Positions 1 to 10,012 of a stretch of DNA of 64,000 nucleotides are shown here, piece by piece. Location: contig NC_068344.1 of the NCBI RefSeq assembly GCF_014633365.1, positions 35,772,670 to 35,836,669 of the forward strand. Reading direction: 5' to 3'. The notes below the pieces were generated by a model, which had not been told where the DNA came from, did not search any database, and saw only the letters and a program-made list of their open reading frames with translations. This DNA comes from Diospyros lotus. Taxonomy: Eukaryota > Streptophyta > Magnoliopsida > Ericales > Ebenaceae. Each line of letters opens with the position of its first letter. Position 1 is the stretch's first letter. A program made the position numbers and the translations under genes.

Positions 1-4
1 AGAG

Positions 5-35
<31 letters not shown>

Positions 36-360
36 CCGAGAGTGAGAAGAGGGTTCTCCTTGGTGGGGTTTCTTCGTCCTTGTGTGGGTGTGTGATTCTC
101 AGTTGTGGGTTTTGTGTTTAAGGCCGTTTTGGGTGTTGATTGAATGCGGTTCTTGGGTTGTGCTTGGAACCGATTCTTGGTTATCTTTTGTGGGTGTCGA
201 ACCGATCAACACTGAGTCTTGAAAATCCACCTTCTTCTTCGTCATTGTCGAGCGCCTAAAGGGAGTTTGCTGTTCTTATTTTTCCAGCTTGCTGTTAATC
301 CATTTTACATACTGTTTTTCTATTTTCTTTGCCCTAACAATCTGTTCTTGTGGTTGTTTT
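1..360. other. UTR/intron-like sequence repeated at the right edge of the window
   Basis: Starts with a (GA)n microsatellite (about 3-35). The following G/T-rich sequence, with the phrases accgattcttgg and ggaccgat/gaaccgatc, is recognisably similar to 63100-63440, where it lies just upstream of an anion-transporter exon. It looks like a 5' UTR plus start of an intron. No ORF is supported. At about 361 it switches abruptly to sequence that elsewhere lies upstream of the 2OGD genes (26701, 57936), so there is a rearrangement breakpoint here. Confidence 0.5.
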
Positions 361-686
361 GCGAGTCACAAACACAATAGGCTGTGAAGGGGCTGTGATA
401 AAGGCGGCCATATCTGGCCATTTGGGGTAAGCTTTCTCTCTTGTCGGAGAATATGAAAGATGAACGTGTGGCAAGACACGTTCACAAAAATGATCCACCA
501 ATTTTACTATGATTCACAAATGAATCTTATTATTCCACTCTTCCATCAAGATTTTGAGGGTTAAGAAATAAATTTAAATTCAAAATACCTAATTTATAAT
601 TGGAGAGTGAACTCGGTTGGTGAGTGTGTGAATAATTCAAGTCATTTGTTCTCATCTGTCACCTTTACAAGCTTCTAAATAATATA
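361..686. repeat. Partial unit copy of the 2OGD upstream region
   Basis: Near-identical to 26701-26998 and 57936-58236, the sequence upstream of 2OGD-A and 2OGD-B. Shared landmarks include gctgtgaaggggctgtg and gtgtggcaagacacgttcac (itself a short inverted repeat around GTGTGGCAAGACAC). It is interrupted at 686 by the CACTA element and resumes at 4559. No gene is visible in this copy. Confidence 0.75.
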
Positions 687-984
687 CACTACAAAAAGAA
701 GTGGTATTGTCGGCAAAATTTTCCCGGCGATTTGAGCAAGTGTCGGGAAAACACCACAATCCCCGGCGATTTATAAAACCGCCGGTTATGCCATACACAT
801 CTCCGGCTGTTATGTCAGTGATTTAGATTCCCCCCACTCGCGCCCAAATCTTCCCCCTCACCCTTTCTCTTCTAAAATTCCCCTCTGCAAACCCTAACCT
901 TCTCTTGCTCGCGCCTTGCTGTGTCTCTCTCGCTTGCTCTGGCCGCTGCATTTCGTTCTCTCTCACCGCTGCATTTCGCTCTCC

Positions 985-1115
985 CTCGCTGCTGTATTTC
1001 GCTCGCCCTCGCCCTCGCTCACTTACTCTCAGTCACTCTTGCCCTCGCCCTCGCCCTAGCTCGCTCACTCTCAGTCGCTCTCGCTCTTGTCCTCGCCCTT
1101 GTTTGCTCACTTTTA
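985..1115. repeat. CTCGCC/CTCGCT low-complexity tract inside the CACTA element
   Basis: Imperfect hexamer repeats based on CTCGCC. The short ORFs across it are compositional, rich in Arg/Ser/Leu, and not genes. The same hexamer in the other orientation (GAGGGC) fills the hAT element at 61388-61740. Confidence 0.7.
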
Positions 1116-1162
1116 GTCCCGCTCACCTCGCTACCTGATTGCCTTTCGATCGCTCTTGCTTC

Positions 1163-1802
1163 TGTAACATCCCGCATCGAGCGATAAGAAAGACTGAAAC
1201 AACTTACCCTGATGGGCTTACACGAACTTCCCAGGTGGGTCACCCATCCTTGGATTACCCCAGGTCAAGCACGTTTAACTTGGGAGCTCTTTGTCAACAT
1301 TCAGCCCAAAAGGTATCCAGCTGGTGTTGTTTCCTTCTTTACTTATCCTCGATATATACTATTATGCTCTGAGCTCCCGGGGTATTACATTCTCCCCCCT
1401 TGAACACATGACGTCCTCTTCATGCGACCTTACAACTGGTCCCAAACCTTCTCCCATTTGGAGGCTGTCATCCTAAAAGCCTGCCAGGAGCAACTTCTTG
1501 ATCAGGCCTCGCGCCCCGGCGCCACTCCCCACCCTCATTGGACCGTCTTCTCTAAGGGTTGGCTCTGATACCACCTATAACATCCCGTATCGAGCGATAA
1601 GAAGGACTGGAACAACTTACCCTGATGGGCCTACACGAACTTCCCAAAGGGGTCACCCATCCTTGGATTACCCCAAGTCAACCATGCTTAACTTGGGAGT
1701 TCTTTGCCAACATTCAGCCCAAAAGGTATCCAACTGGTGTTGTTTCCTTCTTTACTTATCCTCGATATATATTATTCTTCTCTGGGCTCTCGGGGTATTA
1801 CA
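1163..1802 (-). mobile_element. Cassandra TRIM retrotransposon nested in the CACTA element
   Basis: Two 227-bp LTRs (1163-1389 and 1576-1802), read on the minus strand as TGTAATACCCC...GATGTTACA (the upstream LTR ends GATGTTATA). The internal part is only 186 bp. The primer binding site (TGGTATCAGAGCC on the minus strand, complementary to initiator tRNA-Met) lies next to the LTR at 1576, and a polypurine tract lies next to the LTR at 1389. Each LTR contains a 5S-rRNA-like segment on the minus strand (AGTTAAGCGTGCTTG-like and GGATGGGTGACC-like blocks), the defining feature of Cassandra. TSD GCTTC at 1158-1162 and 1803-1807. The LTRs differ at several sites, so this copy is older than the one at 13607. 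Confidence 0.93.
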
Positions 1803-1807
1803 GCTTC

Positions 1808-3108
1808 TCTTTCTCTGACTGTTATTTCACATCTATCATTTTCAGTCATTTCATTTCCTCTAGTTTTGCTATCTCTTTCTCTCTCTATTTCCAGTCATTT
1901 CATTTCCTCTCCCAGCGATCTCTAGCACCGACGAAGCCCGAGAACTCCGCCTATGAACATTTCCGACGAGGATGTGACAAGATTTGATCTCCGCCTCAGG
2001 TATCCATTTGGATTTCTTGAATTGTTCATTTGAAATGCTATTGAACTGTTTATGCCATTATAGAAATTACTCGATGTTTTATCATCGAACTGTTATGCTA
2101 TTTGAGAAATTACTTGATGTTGTATCTCTGATTCGGTTTTCTCGATGTCATTGTCTCATTGAATTGTTTATGCTATTGAGAAATTACTTATTCATTTGGA
2201 CACTGTTAATTTAAATTACAATTGAACTGTTTATGCTATTTGAGAAATTACTAGATGTTATTGAACTGTTTATACAACAATTAAATGGTTGGAAATAATT
2301 GATTGGTGAGAAATACTAGTTATTATATAAAATATTTTTTCATTATTACACATTTTTATAACATATATTCGTAATTCACATAAAATCAAATATTTGACAC
2401 ATCTAATTAGAGAATACTTAATTAAAGAAGTAATATTATTTGGATTGGAACCTAGATTTGAAAATGCAAGAGGGAGAGACCTTGGAAGTTATACATTAAG
2501 CATTCATGATTGCCTTTCTTGCTTGTCTTTGGTTCAGACAGGCAATTGTGTGTTTGTCTCGGACGTATGCTGGTTTTGTTTCCCAGGAAAGAAAAAGAAT
2601 TGATAACGAGAAGATAAGATGCTCTCTTTTTGTTCAGTTTCATGGGGAAGAAGAGGGCTAAGTGATTAGTGTGTGAATTTGCCTATTGCTCAGTGTGCCT
2701 CTTGTACACGTTCTACTTTAGGTTCAAATAACTATGTGAAAAAATGTTTCTCTGTTTGGTAGTTAACTAGTTGACCTCTTGTCCTGTATAGGTTGTTTGA
2801 CACCTGATTCTCGCAGGACACGATGTTCACGTTTTATGTAGTGAAACCGGTTTCGGTTGAAGATTTCAGGGGGTTTCTTGGCGGTTTTGTTTATAGCATT
2901 CATATGAAGACTATATAAACAAGGATCATCATCATCTCTTAGCAATATATTTGGTGGTGGTGGTTTCAGATTTGGGTGGAGATTATGGGGGAATAGTAAA
3001 GGTAGTATGTTGTTTTTGGTTGGGAAGGAAGTTCAAGAAGCCTTTTGTTTTGGGGGAATTAGTGGTTTTTGTGGCTCCTAGTTTTGGGGTTGAGTTGATT
3101 CTACAGAT
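1808..3108. other. CACTA interior without an identified gene
   Basis: Contains C/T-rich sequence then AT-rich sequence with the phrase ttgaactgtttatgctatttgagaaattac repeated several times (about 2040-2260). A short possible exon with ATGAACATTTCCGACGAGG at about 1952 precedes GT-containing sequence. Part of 2400-3100 is probably ARF leader or first-intron sequence. I cannot assign it more firmly. Confidence 0.4.
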
Positions 3109-3525
3109 ATGAGACTCTCTTCTGTTGGTTTTACTCAGCAATCGCCTGAAGGTATGGTTTCTCTTTTCACTTTCTTTCTTGAATTTCTATCCATTTCCCC
3201 CATATTATGGTCTAGAGCTCTTCTTAATTTCCATATCAACTACCAAGCATTGTTTTCTTAGCTTTTCTGCCCTATACTGATTTCCTCAGATGGCATGTTT
3301 GCATATGGTTTTTCTTTTTCTTTTTTTTTTTGTGTAGGTTTTGTGGTTAATACTTTTCATTTAATGTGAACCCTTCTTGAATAATTTGATTTATGTGCAA
3401 TGAAATTTGCAGGGGAGAAAAGATGTCTGAATTCTGAAATTTGGCATGCATGTGCTGGCCTTCTTGTTTCATTACCTGCTATCGGAAGCCGTGTGGTCTA
3501 TTTCCCGCAGGGGCACAGTGAGCAA
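3109..3525 (+). pseudogene. Captured 5' exons of an ARF6/ARF8-type auxin response factor
   Basis: Exon 1 (3109-3151) encodes MRLSSVGFTQQSPE and exon 2 (3413-3525) encodes [15 protein letters not shown] followed by [22 protein letters not shown]. This is the conserved start of ARF6/ARF8 proteins just before the B3 DNA-binding domain. The intron has a GT donor (3152) and AG acceptor (3411-3412), and exon 2 ends at a possible donor gttaat, the position of the family's next intron in phase 0. Nothing of the B3 domain or later parts follows, so it cannot encode a working factor. About 150-200 bp of G-rich leader before the ATG resembles a genuine ARF 5' UTR. Being inside CACTA ends, it is a transduplicated gene fragment. 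If transcribed it would give a 52-codon ORF running into downstream intron-like sequence. Confidence 0.85.
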
Positions 3526-4561
3526 GTTAATTCTTTTAGATTTTCTAGTTGATTCGAAACAAATAATGTTTTAATTGCACCTGCTTATCTAAGCACATAT
3601 CTTGTTAGTCTTTGTTCGAGACTGGTTGCTCTAAGCATCCTCTTTTTGATTTTTTGAAATAAAATGCCTAAATATAAGTTAAGCTTAGCCTAATCTCTGA
3701 TTAGCCTTAGTCATATGAAAAGCTTGAATTATCTGCTATCCACTTTTAAGATCTTAGTGTTTGGGGTGATCAATGGCTGGTTGCATATTTGAATTGGACT
3801 TCTTTTTCTTAATTTCTGTGCTTATGCTTTTGAAGTATTTGGCTAAAATGGTTGATGACCATACATATATAGTTGTACTTCTATTTGTGAATTGGGACGT
3901 TCTATTATGATGCTAGTTGGGTAGCTTGGTTGACTGCATTTCCACCTTTCTCCTTGTTGGGTTGTTTCTGGCTCTTTTTTTTTTTTGGCTCATTTATGAT
4001 AGAAATCTAGTGATTTCTTCAAGTGTTATCACAAATATCTAATTTTTTTTTTTCTAGTTTAAGTTGTTGAGTGTTTGTGTTTAGCCATTATAGTTTTATT
4101 GAAGTGGGGATTGGTGAAATAGAACTGTTCATAATGTTAAATAATCTATTCTTCATTCACCCATCTAGGTTGCTACATCAACCAATAAGGAATATATTTA
4201 AAAAAAAAAAAGGGTTGATCTTTGCCGGCGATTGTGAAAACCTTCGGCAATTTTATCACTTTGCCGGCAATTTTTTTAAACCGCTGGCAATTATTTGACT
4301 TTGCCGGCGATTTTTTAACCAAATCGCTGTCATTACCTTTCCCGATGATTTAAGAATCATCGGGAAAAGTAAAAACTTTGCCGGCGGTTTAGAAATACCG
4401 CCGATAAATAGTCTTTTCCGGCGGTTGCCGCCGGAAAGCTTTTCCGACTGAGGTATTTTTGGCGGTTATAATTACCGCCAGTAAAACTTTTACCGGCGAT
4501 TTTTTTACTTTTTCCGGTGGTTTTTTCACTATCGGAAAAAATCGAAACTCTTGTAGTGATA

Positions 4562-5930
4562 GTTGTCACACATGCCAATCATTGATTTAGATGAATAGTT
4601 CATTATATTCGACAAACCCTACATGTTTTCTTTCTAGTTCTGACAATCAAATTTCTCTTACAATCCAGCAATCAAATGGATTGCTTGGAAGAAATCGAGT
4701 TAGTGTTGTTGGAGATAATGAACCATTTACCTAAATTGAAGATGGACATGTGTGGTAACTATGTTATTTAGAACTTTTTAAAGGTAGCAAATGATGAACA
4801 AATGAGTCAAATTATTTACACGCTGATCAAATTCTCAATTGAATGAACTAGGTATTATCTACATTTAAATTTATTTTGTAACCTAGAAAAACCTAGTGGA
4901 TTAGTGGAAGAAAATTCATTTGTGAGCAATAGTAAAATTTGTAGATCGACATACATGAGGTATGTTGGAAAACAAATTTGATTTTTGAAAACAAGAAGAA
5001 ATCAAGTGGTGCTATTTGAGATAATGAATAATTCACCTGAATTGATAATCGATAGATGTGGGAATTATATGACCAGGAAAAAAAATAAAAAGAGACCCAT
5101 AGTCTCATCACCACCACCATGGTTGTTAAAGGAAGAGAAAAAATAAGAAGAAATCAAGTTGGTGCTGTTAGAGATAATAAACTATTTACTAGGTCTGATG
5201 ATTGATATGTGTGAAAATTTTGATCGGGCACAAAAAAGAAGAAAACACACCATCCTGACACCACTACCATGGTTGCCAAAGAAGGAGAGAGAGAGAGAGC
5301 AAAAAGAAATCGAGTTGGTGTTACTAAAGATAATGAATTATGTACCTGATCAAATGATTGATTTATGTGGGAATTATGATTGGGGAGAAAAAGGAAAGAA
5401 ATTCACCATCCCATCACCATTCCATGTCCACCAAAGAAGAAGAGAAAACAAGAAGAAATCAAGTTGGTGCTATTAAAGATCATGAACTATTTACTAGATT
5501 TGATGATTAATATGTGTGGGAATTATGATCAGAGAGGAAAAAGAAGGAAATCCATCGTCTTGTAGCCACCGCCATTGCTGCCAAAAGAAAAAAAAAAAAA
5601 AAGGAAACAAAAAGAAATTGAGTTAGATCTATTAGAGATAATGAATTGTTTACCTGATTTGATGATCGATATGTGTGGAAACTACGATCGAGAAGAAAAA
5701 TGGAGGAAACCCATTGTTTTGTCATCACTGTCAAAGAAAAAAAGAAAACAAGAAGAAGTCAAGTTGGTGCTATTAGAGATCAAGAACTAGTTATTAAATT
5801 TGACAATCGGTATATGTAGAGATCATGATTTTAGGAGAAAAAAGAAGGAAACCCACCACCCCAGCACCACCGCCTTAGTTGCGAAAGAATGAGAGATGTT
5901 TTGCGAGAAAGGAAAGGAAATGAGAAAGAG
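4562..5930 (+). repeat. 150-bp coding-like tandem repeat array, unit 0 copy
   Basis: Paralogous to 27000-28500 and 58230-59750. The unit is about 150 bp, starting with gaaatcaagttggtgctatt, with copies near 4690, 5000, 5150, 5307, 5455, 5611 and 5755. In frame each unit encodes about 50 residues with the pattern EIxLVLLEIMNYL, DLMIDMCGNYD, PWLPKKxRKQ. This copy is broken by stops and runs of A, and no ORF spans more than about two units. The array is followed by an AT-rich stretch to 6486 without a gene. Confidence 0.8.
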
Positions 5931-6486
5931 ATATATAAAATTTAAAAATACGTTTATCTTTTAAGCTAATATCAAGGGTACCCAAACGTCACTCATTGAC
6001 ATGATTCGAATCACGGATCAAGTAAAAAAAATTTTTCCGTTCCAACCCTAGTTGAGGTACCCATTAGGGTTAATATAAAAATAATTTAATATTTACTCTA
6101 ATAATCTCAAAAAAGGTCCTAGCATTATCTTATGTCATTGCCTAATAATTTTAAAAGTATTTTTCTTCCTAAGTAAAAAAATATTTTTTTAACAATAAAA
6201 TTAACACTAAAAGTGTTAATAGAAGTATTTAATACTATTAATAAGTGTAATATTTATAATTTTAAATATTAATTAGATATAATTTTATCTAAAAATAATT
6301 TTACGTGATGCTTCTATTACTAGTTACTAGGGAAAAAAAAAAAAAAAACCCTTTCTAGCTTCTCACCTCATATGCAAACGGATTGTAGTTCAAGTCACAC
6401 CCCATTACTTAAATAATTGGTTTGTTACATTAATTTTGGTTTAATTAGATTTAAATCACCTTATAAAAAAGTTACAAATTAAAAGA

Positions 6487-6856
6487 ATGGCCAAATTCAC
6501 ATTCAGAGCTGATCTCAACTTCTGCCGTCTTTTACAGGACCCGCCTTCTAAAAGCTCAAACTTCAACTCTTTGCTCAAATGCCGTTCCTTACCTTCGAGT
6601 TCAAGTCTGAAATTCGTGGTTTCTAGCAGCATCAAAATATAAGGAGAATATTGCAGAAAGGGATCGAGACGCCAGGCCAATTGTTCGCCGGCTGCGGGTC
6701 GGTGAATTGGAGAAATCCGAGGGTCGACTGGGAACTGGAACTAGCTCTGGTGAAGTGGGTTCTAATTGGACTTGGCCCCCATGGAAGAAGCTTCCTGAAA
6801 GATAAGAGACTCATTGGCACAACCTCTCAGGCCTTTGTTATTTGCAACGTGGATAA
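6487..6856 (+). pseudogene. Anion transporter (PHT4/ANTR type) 5' exon, broken copy
   Basis: Starts MAKFTF like the copies at 33541 and 62253 and would encode a plastid transit region followed by a segment corresponding to WPPWKNLPER(YKLI)GTTSLAFVICNMDK, the entry to the first membrane segment of plastid anion/phosphate transporters of the PHT4 (ANTR) family. It has an in-frame stop where the other copies read KQKEN (about 6640) and a one-base gain after LPER, so GTTSQAFVICNVDK is out of frame. The exon ends at a normal donor (gtaatt at 6857). Here LPER and GTTS are contiguous, which is probably the ancestral exon. Nothing of the following 10 or so membrane segments is present. Confidence 0.7.
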
Positions 6857-7016
6857 GGTAATTCCTTTCATTTCTGTTGGGAATTTCTTCGAACAGTTTG
6901 TTGTCTTTAGACGCTGTTGGACAATTGGCTTGCGAAAAGTTTCTCTTTCCTCGATTGTTTATATTCCAACTGGTATAACTTTCACCTGTCTATGTTGTTT
7001 GCATCATTGATTAGAT

Positions 7017-8467
7017 GTGTTCATCCAAGTCCAGTGACTTAGCCATGGCTTTCAGGAGCAGCTCGTTCATCTCTGCCAACTTTGCTGTGCATTCATGTAA
7101 GATTCCCCTGCATTTTTAACATAATTAAGTCTTTATCCTACAATATGGGGTTGACAACATGAATTCTATCTAACCAATCATTTCTATCTATGACCATTCA
7201 TTCCCCTACAATGTTCATTGGAACAAATTACCCTAGGTGCAGTTTTTGCCGATTTGTGTTTCCTCGTCATCTTCTTCTTAGGCAGACTAAGTGACAACTA
7301 ATCAAAGATGGGTATTTGTTGGACACATCAAATGGCATATTAGATTTTAGAGATTTATTATGCTTAATCAAACAATGTGATAATTCTAACTGACCTAAAG
7401 TTTTCTGGCCACAATCTGAGCTTTCTTTGCTCTTCTGGGCTTACAACTAAATACAACCGGTCTGTCCAATCGAGAGTTTGATGATCAGAAAGAACTGAAT
7501 TATTGCCATATCCTTCCATATCATCTACTTTCTGGAGTACTTTTGTTTCTCTTCAAGTGGAAATGCAAAGAACTTTTTGGCAACTTCCCTCAGTTCATCC
7601 AAGAATTCATCTTTCAATCCATGATTTTCTGCCTGAAATTAATCCCAAAACCAACTGATTAGCAGGCACAAGATCATAATTGATATTCCATCTCCGATTT
7701 CTTTCCTTGAGTTCATTTTCTTAATTGTTCTACAGTCAAATTGGCCCTAATGAACTTGGTGCTGTGGTGCTGTGTTCCATCATCTACTGAAGAAGAAACA
7801 ACCAAGTGTTCATGGAAGTTGAATAGAAGCATGTTAGATAATCAATTCTAATACCATTTTTTTTGTATCACTGTGATATTGACTTGTTAGTGTCCATTTT
7901 ACCACTTGGATCGAGATAAAAGAAGCATAGAATTTGACAAATTGACAACATTAATAGGCGAAACAGAAACAAAATTCATTATAAAAGAGATAAAATACAA
8001 TTTCACTCAACTCCTAAAACACAATCTCCCTAAGAGATTCTTCACTCTAATTAATGTCCCCTTGCAATCTGATAATCAGTCAGCTGTATTCACAGAGAAT
8101 AAGATAGGTTAGAAGCTTCCGATTGAGTATACAAGTGTATATCTATCTATCATACTTTGGGATTAAGTGAACTGAATTTGAATTCAAGGCAGTCGACTCT
8201 GTAGATTCAAAAAATGGGTTCTGTTGATGAATCTGACCTGAAAGCAGCCGCAAGAGCTGAGAGCAGATCGAAGCTTCCTGAGTTCTTCTTCTCTAGCCAC
8301 TGATGGAGACGAGAGCAGGCCCAGATCGACGACTGGAACTTCCAGGACAGGAAAGGCAGCTCCGCCGCCAATATTGGCTCCATCTTCACTTTGTAGATAT
8401 ATCTCTCCGGCAGCTCATGGTTACTGAGAAGCAGCTCATGGACTGGCTTCAGCAGTGATTCTGCCAC
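7017..8467 (-). pseudogene. 2-oxoglutarate/Fe(II) dioxygenase pseudogene (SRG1-like), unit 0
   Basis: Three of the usual four exons are recognisable on the minus strand. Exon 1 (about 8467-8238) begins MAESLLKPVHELLL and includes ELPERYIYK, then after a one-base loss EVPVVDLGLL and LRKLRSALSSCGCFQ before a GT donor. Exon 2 (7632-7395) encodes AENHGLKDEFLDELREV, EEKQKYSRK and LDWTDRLYLVVSPEEQ, and has another frameshift before DDMEGYG. Of exon 3 only about 80 bp survives (7100-7017; LLLKAMAKSLDLDEH). The catalytic HxD and 2OG-binding exons are absent. It is diverged from 2OGD-A/B, so it is an older paralogue. The exon 3 fragment is duplicated at 63655-63735. Confidence 0.8.
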
Positions 8468-9410
8468 GGCCGCCGGAGAAGAGCTTCTGCTGTTGAAACC
8501 TGAAAGTTTTTAGCTGTCAGATATTATTTTTGATTTTTCATTTTTGGGATGTCTTTGAAACTTGGTTTGGACTGGTATGCAGCTCTCCCTCAAGTCAAAA
8601 CAGCCTGCTATACAGTATGTATATACATACATATATATATGTATATATATTACTTCCCGATCCTTGATACGAATAATTGTATTAAATAATGTTATCTTTA
8701 TACAATTTTTATTAAAATGGTTTAATATTAACAGTTTAGAAAATTATTGGGTCATTTTAGTTAGCATTCTCCTCCCCCTTAATTGGGCTTATTAATTTCT
8801 TTCCATAAATTAGGCTTATTTGGTATGGAATCAATTGCTACTTTAAAAAATGAAACAAAAAGAAAAAAAAATTCTAGGTATCTTGTTCGTATATATGATG
8901 AATTTCTTCTCCATATCAACTCAAAGGAAATATCTCTGCTCCCAACAAGACTGCCCCTTCTCCATCCTCCATTCGTCTTTTCTTGATGTATCTTCTCAGC
9001 CATTTAATTCAAAGCTTCATTTCTCAATTGACAATATGATCCCCGAATAACAGCAAATTAAGAGAGGAAGAAAGAGAAAAAAAGTTTAGGTATAATGACT
9101 AGTATTTAGATATAATCAAATGATTAATTCAAACACAAACACCCATTTAAATGCACCTCTTTAATTTGGACTAAATTAAACAAGTGTAGAACTATATGTG
9201 AATAGCAATAGCAATCATTTGGTCACAACAATGAAAAATACCATAATATTTTGTGTTAGTTTTGATAAATGAATGGTGTTATTTTGGACATATGAATTTG
9301 GATACTCATACTTTGATTTGTATCTTATCTCTCCCAAATGATAGATTGCTATCATAAGTCTACTAGACATTATCGGATTAGCTATTACATATTAATCAAC
9401 AATTAAATTA
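8468..9410. other. Intergenic sequence shared with the RLP-B side
   Basis: 8550-8870 matches 34255-34560 and 8871-9410 matches 35736-36265, so unit B has about 1.17 kb of extra sequence at 34561-35735. Includes a (TA/TATG)n tract at about 8615-8655. No gene is seen. Confidence 0.7.
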
Positions 9411-9875
9411 GTTTGTTTTGGGACCTATGATGAGCTTATCTGCTTGCATGTACTTCAACATATGAATTAAGTTGTAAAAATTTCTATATTTCCAAGTCTT
9501 CCATTGTTTCCAAGTCTTCACACCACCATTTCCAAGTCTTTTCCTACAACACCAAGTCAATTTGTCTCCACTTGTCTAGTTTGTATTAGGATCTATGATG
9601 AGTTTATCTACTTGCATGTACTTCAACGTATGAATTAAGTTGTAAAGACTGCTATATTTCCAAGTCTTCACCACCATTTCCAAGTCGTCTCTTACAAGTC
9701 CAAGTCAATTTGTCTCCACTTGTCTAGTTTGTATTAGGATCTATGATGAGTTTATCTACTTGCATGTACTCTAACGTATGAATTAAGTTGTAAAGACTGC
9801 TATATTTTCAAGTCTTCACCACCATTTCCAAGTCGTCTCTTACAAGTCCAAGTCAATTTGCCTCCACTTGTCTCT
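9411..9875 (+). repeat. Promoter-proximal tandem repeat upstream of RLP-A (3 copies)
   Basis: Three units of about 148-169 bp start at about 9411, 9580 and 9728 (each gtttgt(a)tt(a)gg.. ctatgatgag.ttatct.cttgcatgtact). Each carries clusters of ccaagtcttc and ttgtctccacttgtct. RLP-B has only two units, and the first is interrupted by the composite retroelement. This may influence transcription, but there is no direct evidence. Confidence 0.8.
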
Positions 9876-9926
9876 CTTTAATTAGATCAAGGGAAAAGAC
9901 CACTTCATAATGCTTTAGAGTAGAGA

Positions 9927-9937
9927 TATATAAATAG
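9927..9937 (+). promoter_or_regulatory. TATA box of RLP-A
   Basis: TATATAAATAG sits about 85 bp before the start codon at 10013, in sequence conserved upstream of RLP-B (39500-39510). Transcription would start about 30 bp downstream, giving a leader of about 50 nt. Confidence 0.7.
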
Positions 9938-10012
9938 AGGTAACGTGATTCTTAAAACAAGAAAATAAAGAGAACAAAAGCAAGTAAGGAGAAATATATC
10001 TTGGTGAAAAAT

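Larger units (their letters stand above)
687..4558. mobile_element. Non-autonomous CACTA (EnSpm) transposon with captured gene pieces
   Basis: Begins CACTACAAAAAGAA and ends CTCTTGTAGTG, the terminal inverted repeats typical of CACTA elements. It is flanked by the 3-bp target duplication ATA (684-686 and 4559-4561). The uninterrupted paralogous sites are at about 26998 and 58236, which fixes both ends. Both subterminal regions are packed with short direct and inverted repeats of the type TTGCCGGCGATTTT / CCGCCGG (about 705-800 and 4220-4550), as expected for transposase binding. I see no transposase ORF. Its interior holds a GC-rich CTCGCC tract, a nested Cassandra element and the first two exons of an ARF6/8-type gene. 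Length is 3872 bp. Confidence 0.93.

Noticed and set aside
905..1243. ORFs rich in Arg, Ser and Leu on both strands
   Set aside because: They are open only because the region is a CTCGCC-type hexamer repeat; all frames on both strands are open and there is no domain.
3340..3560. Complete ARF gene here
   Set aside because: No B3, middle or PB1 domain follows exon 2; the remainder up to 4558 is CACTA sequence.
10001..10012. Start of RLP-A at 10001
   Set aside because: The first codon there is TTG; the first ATG in frame is 10013, and the same ATG is conserved in RLP-B (39590).
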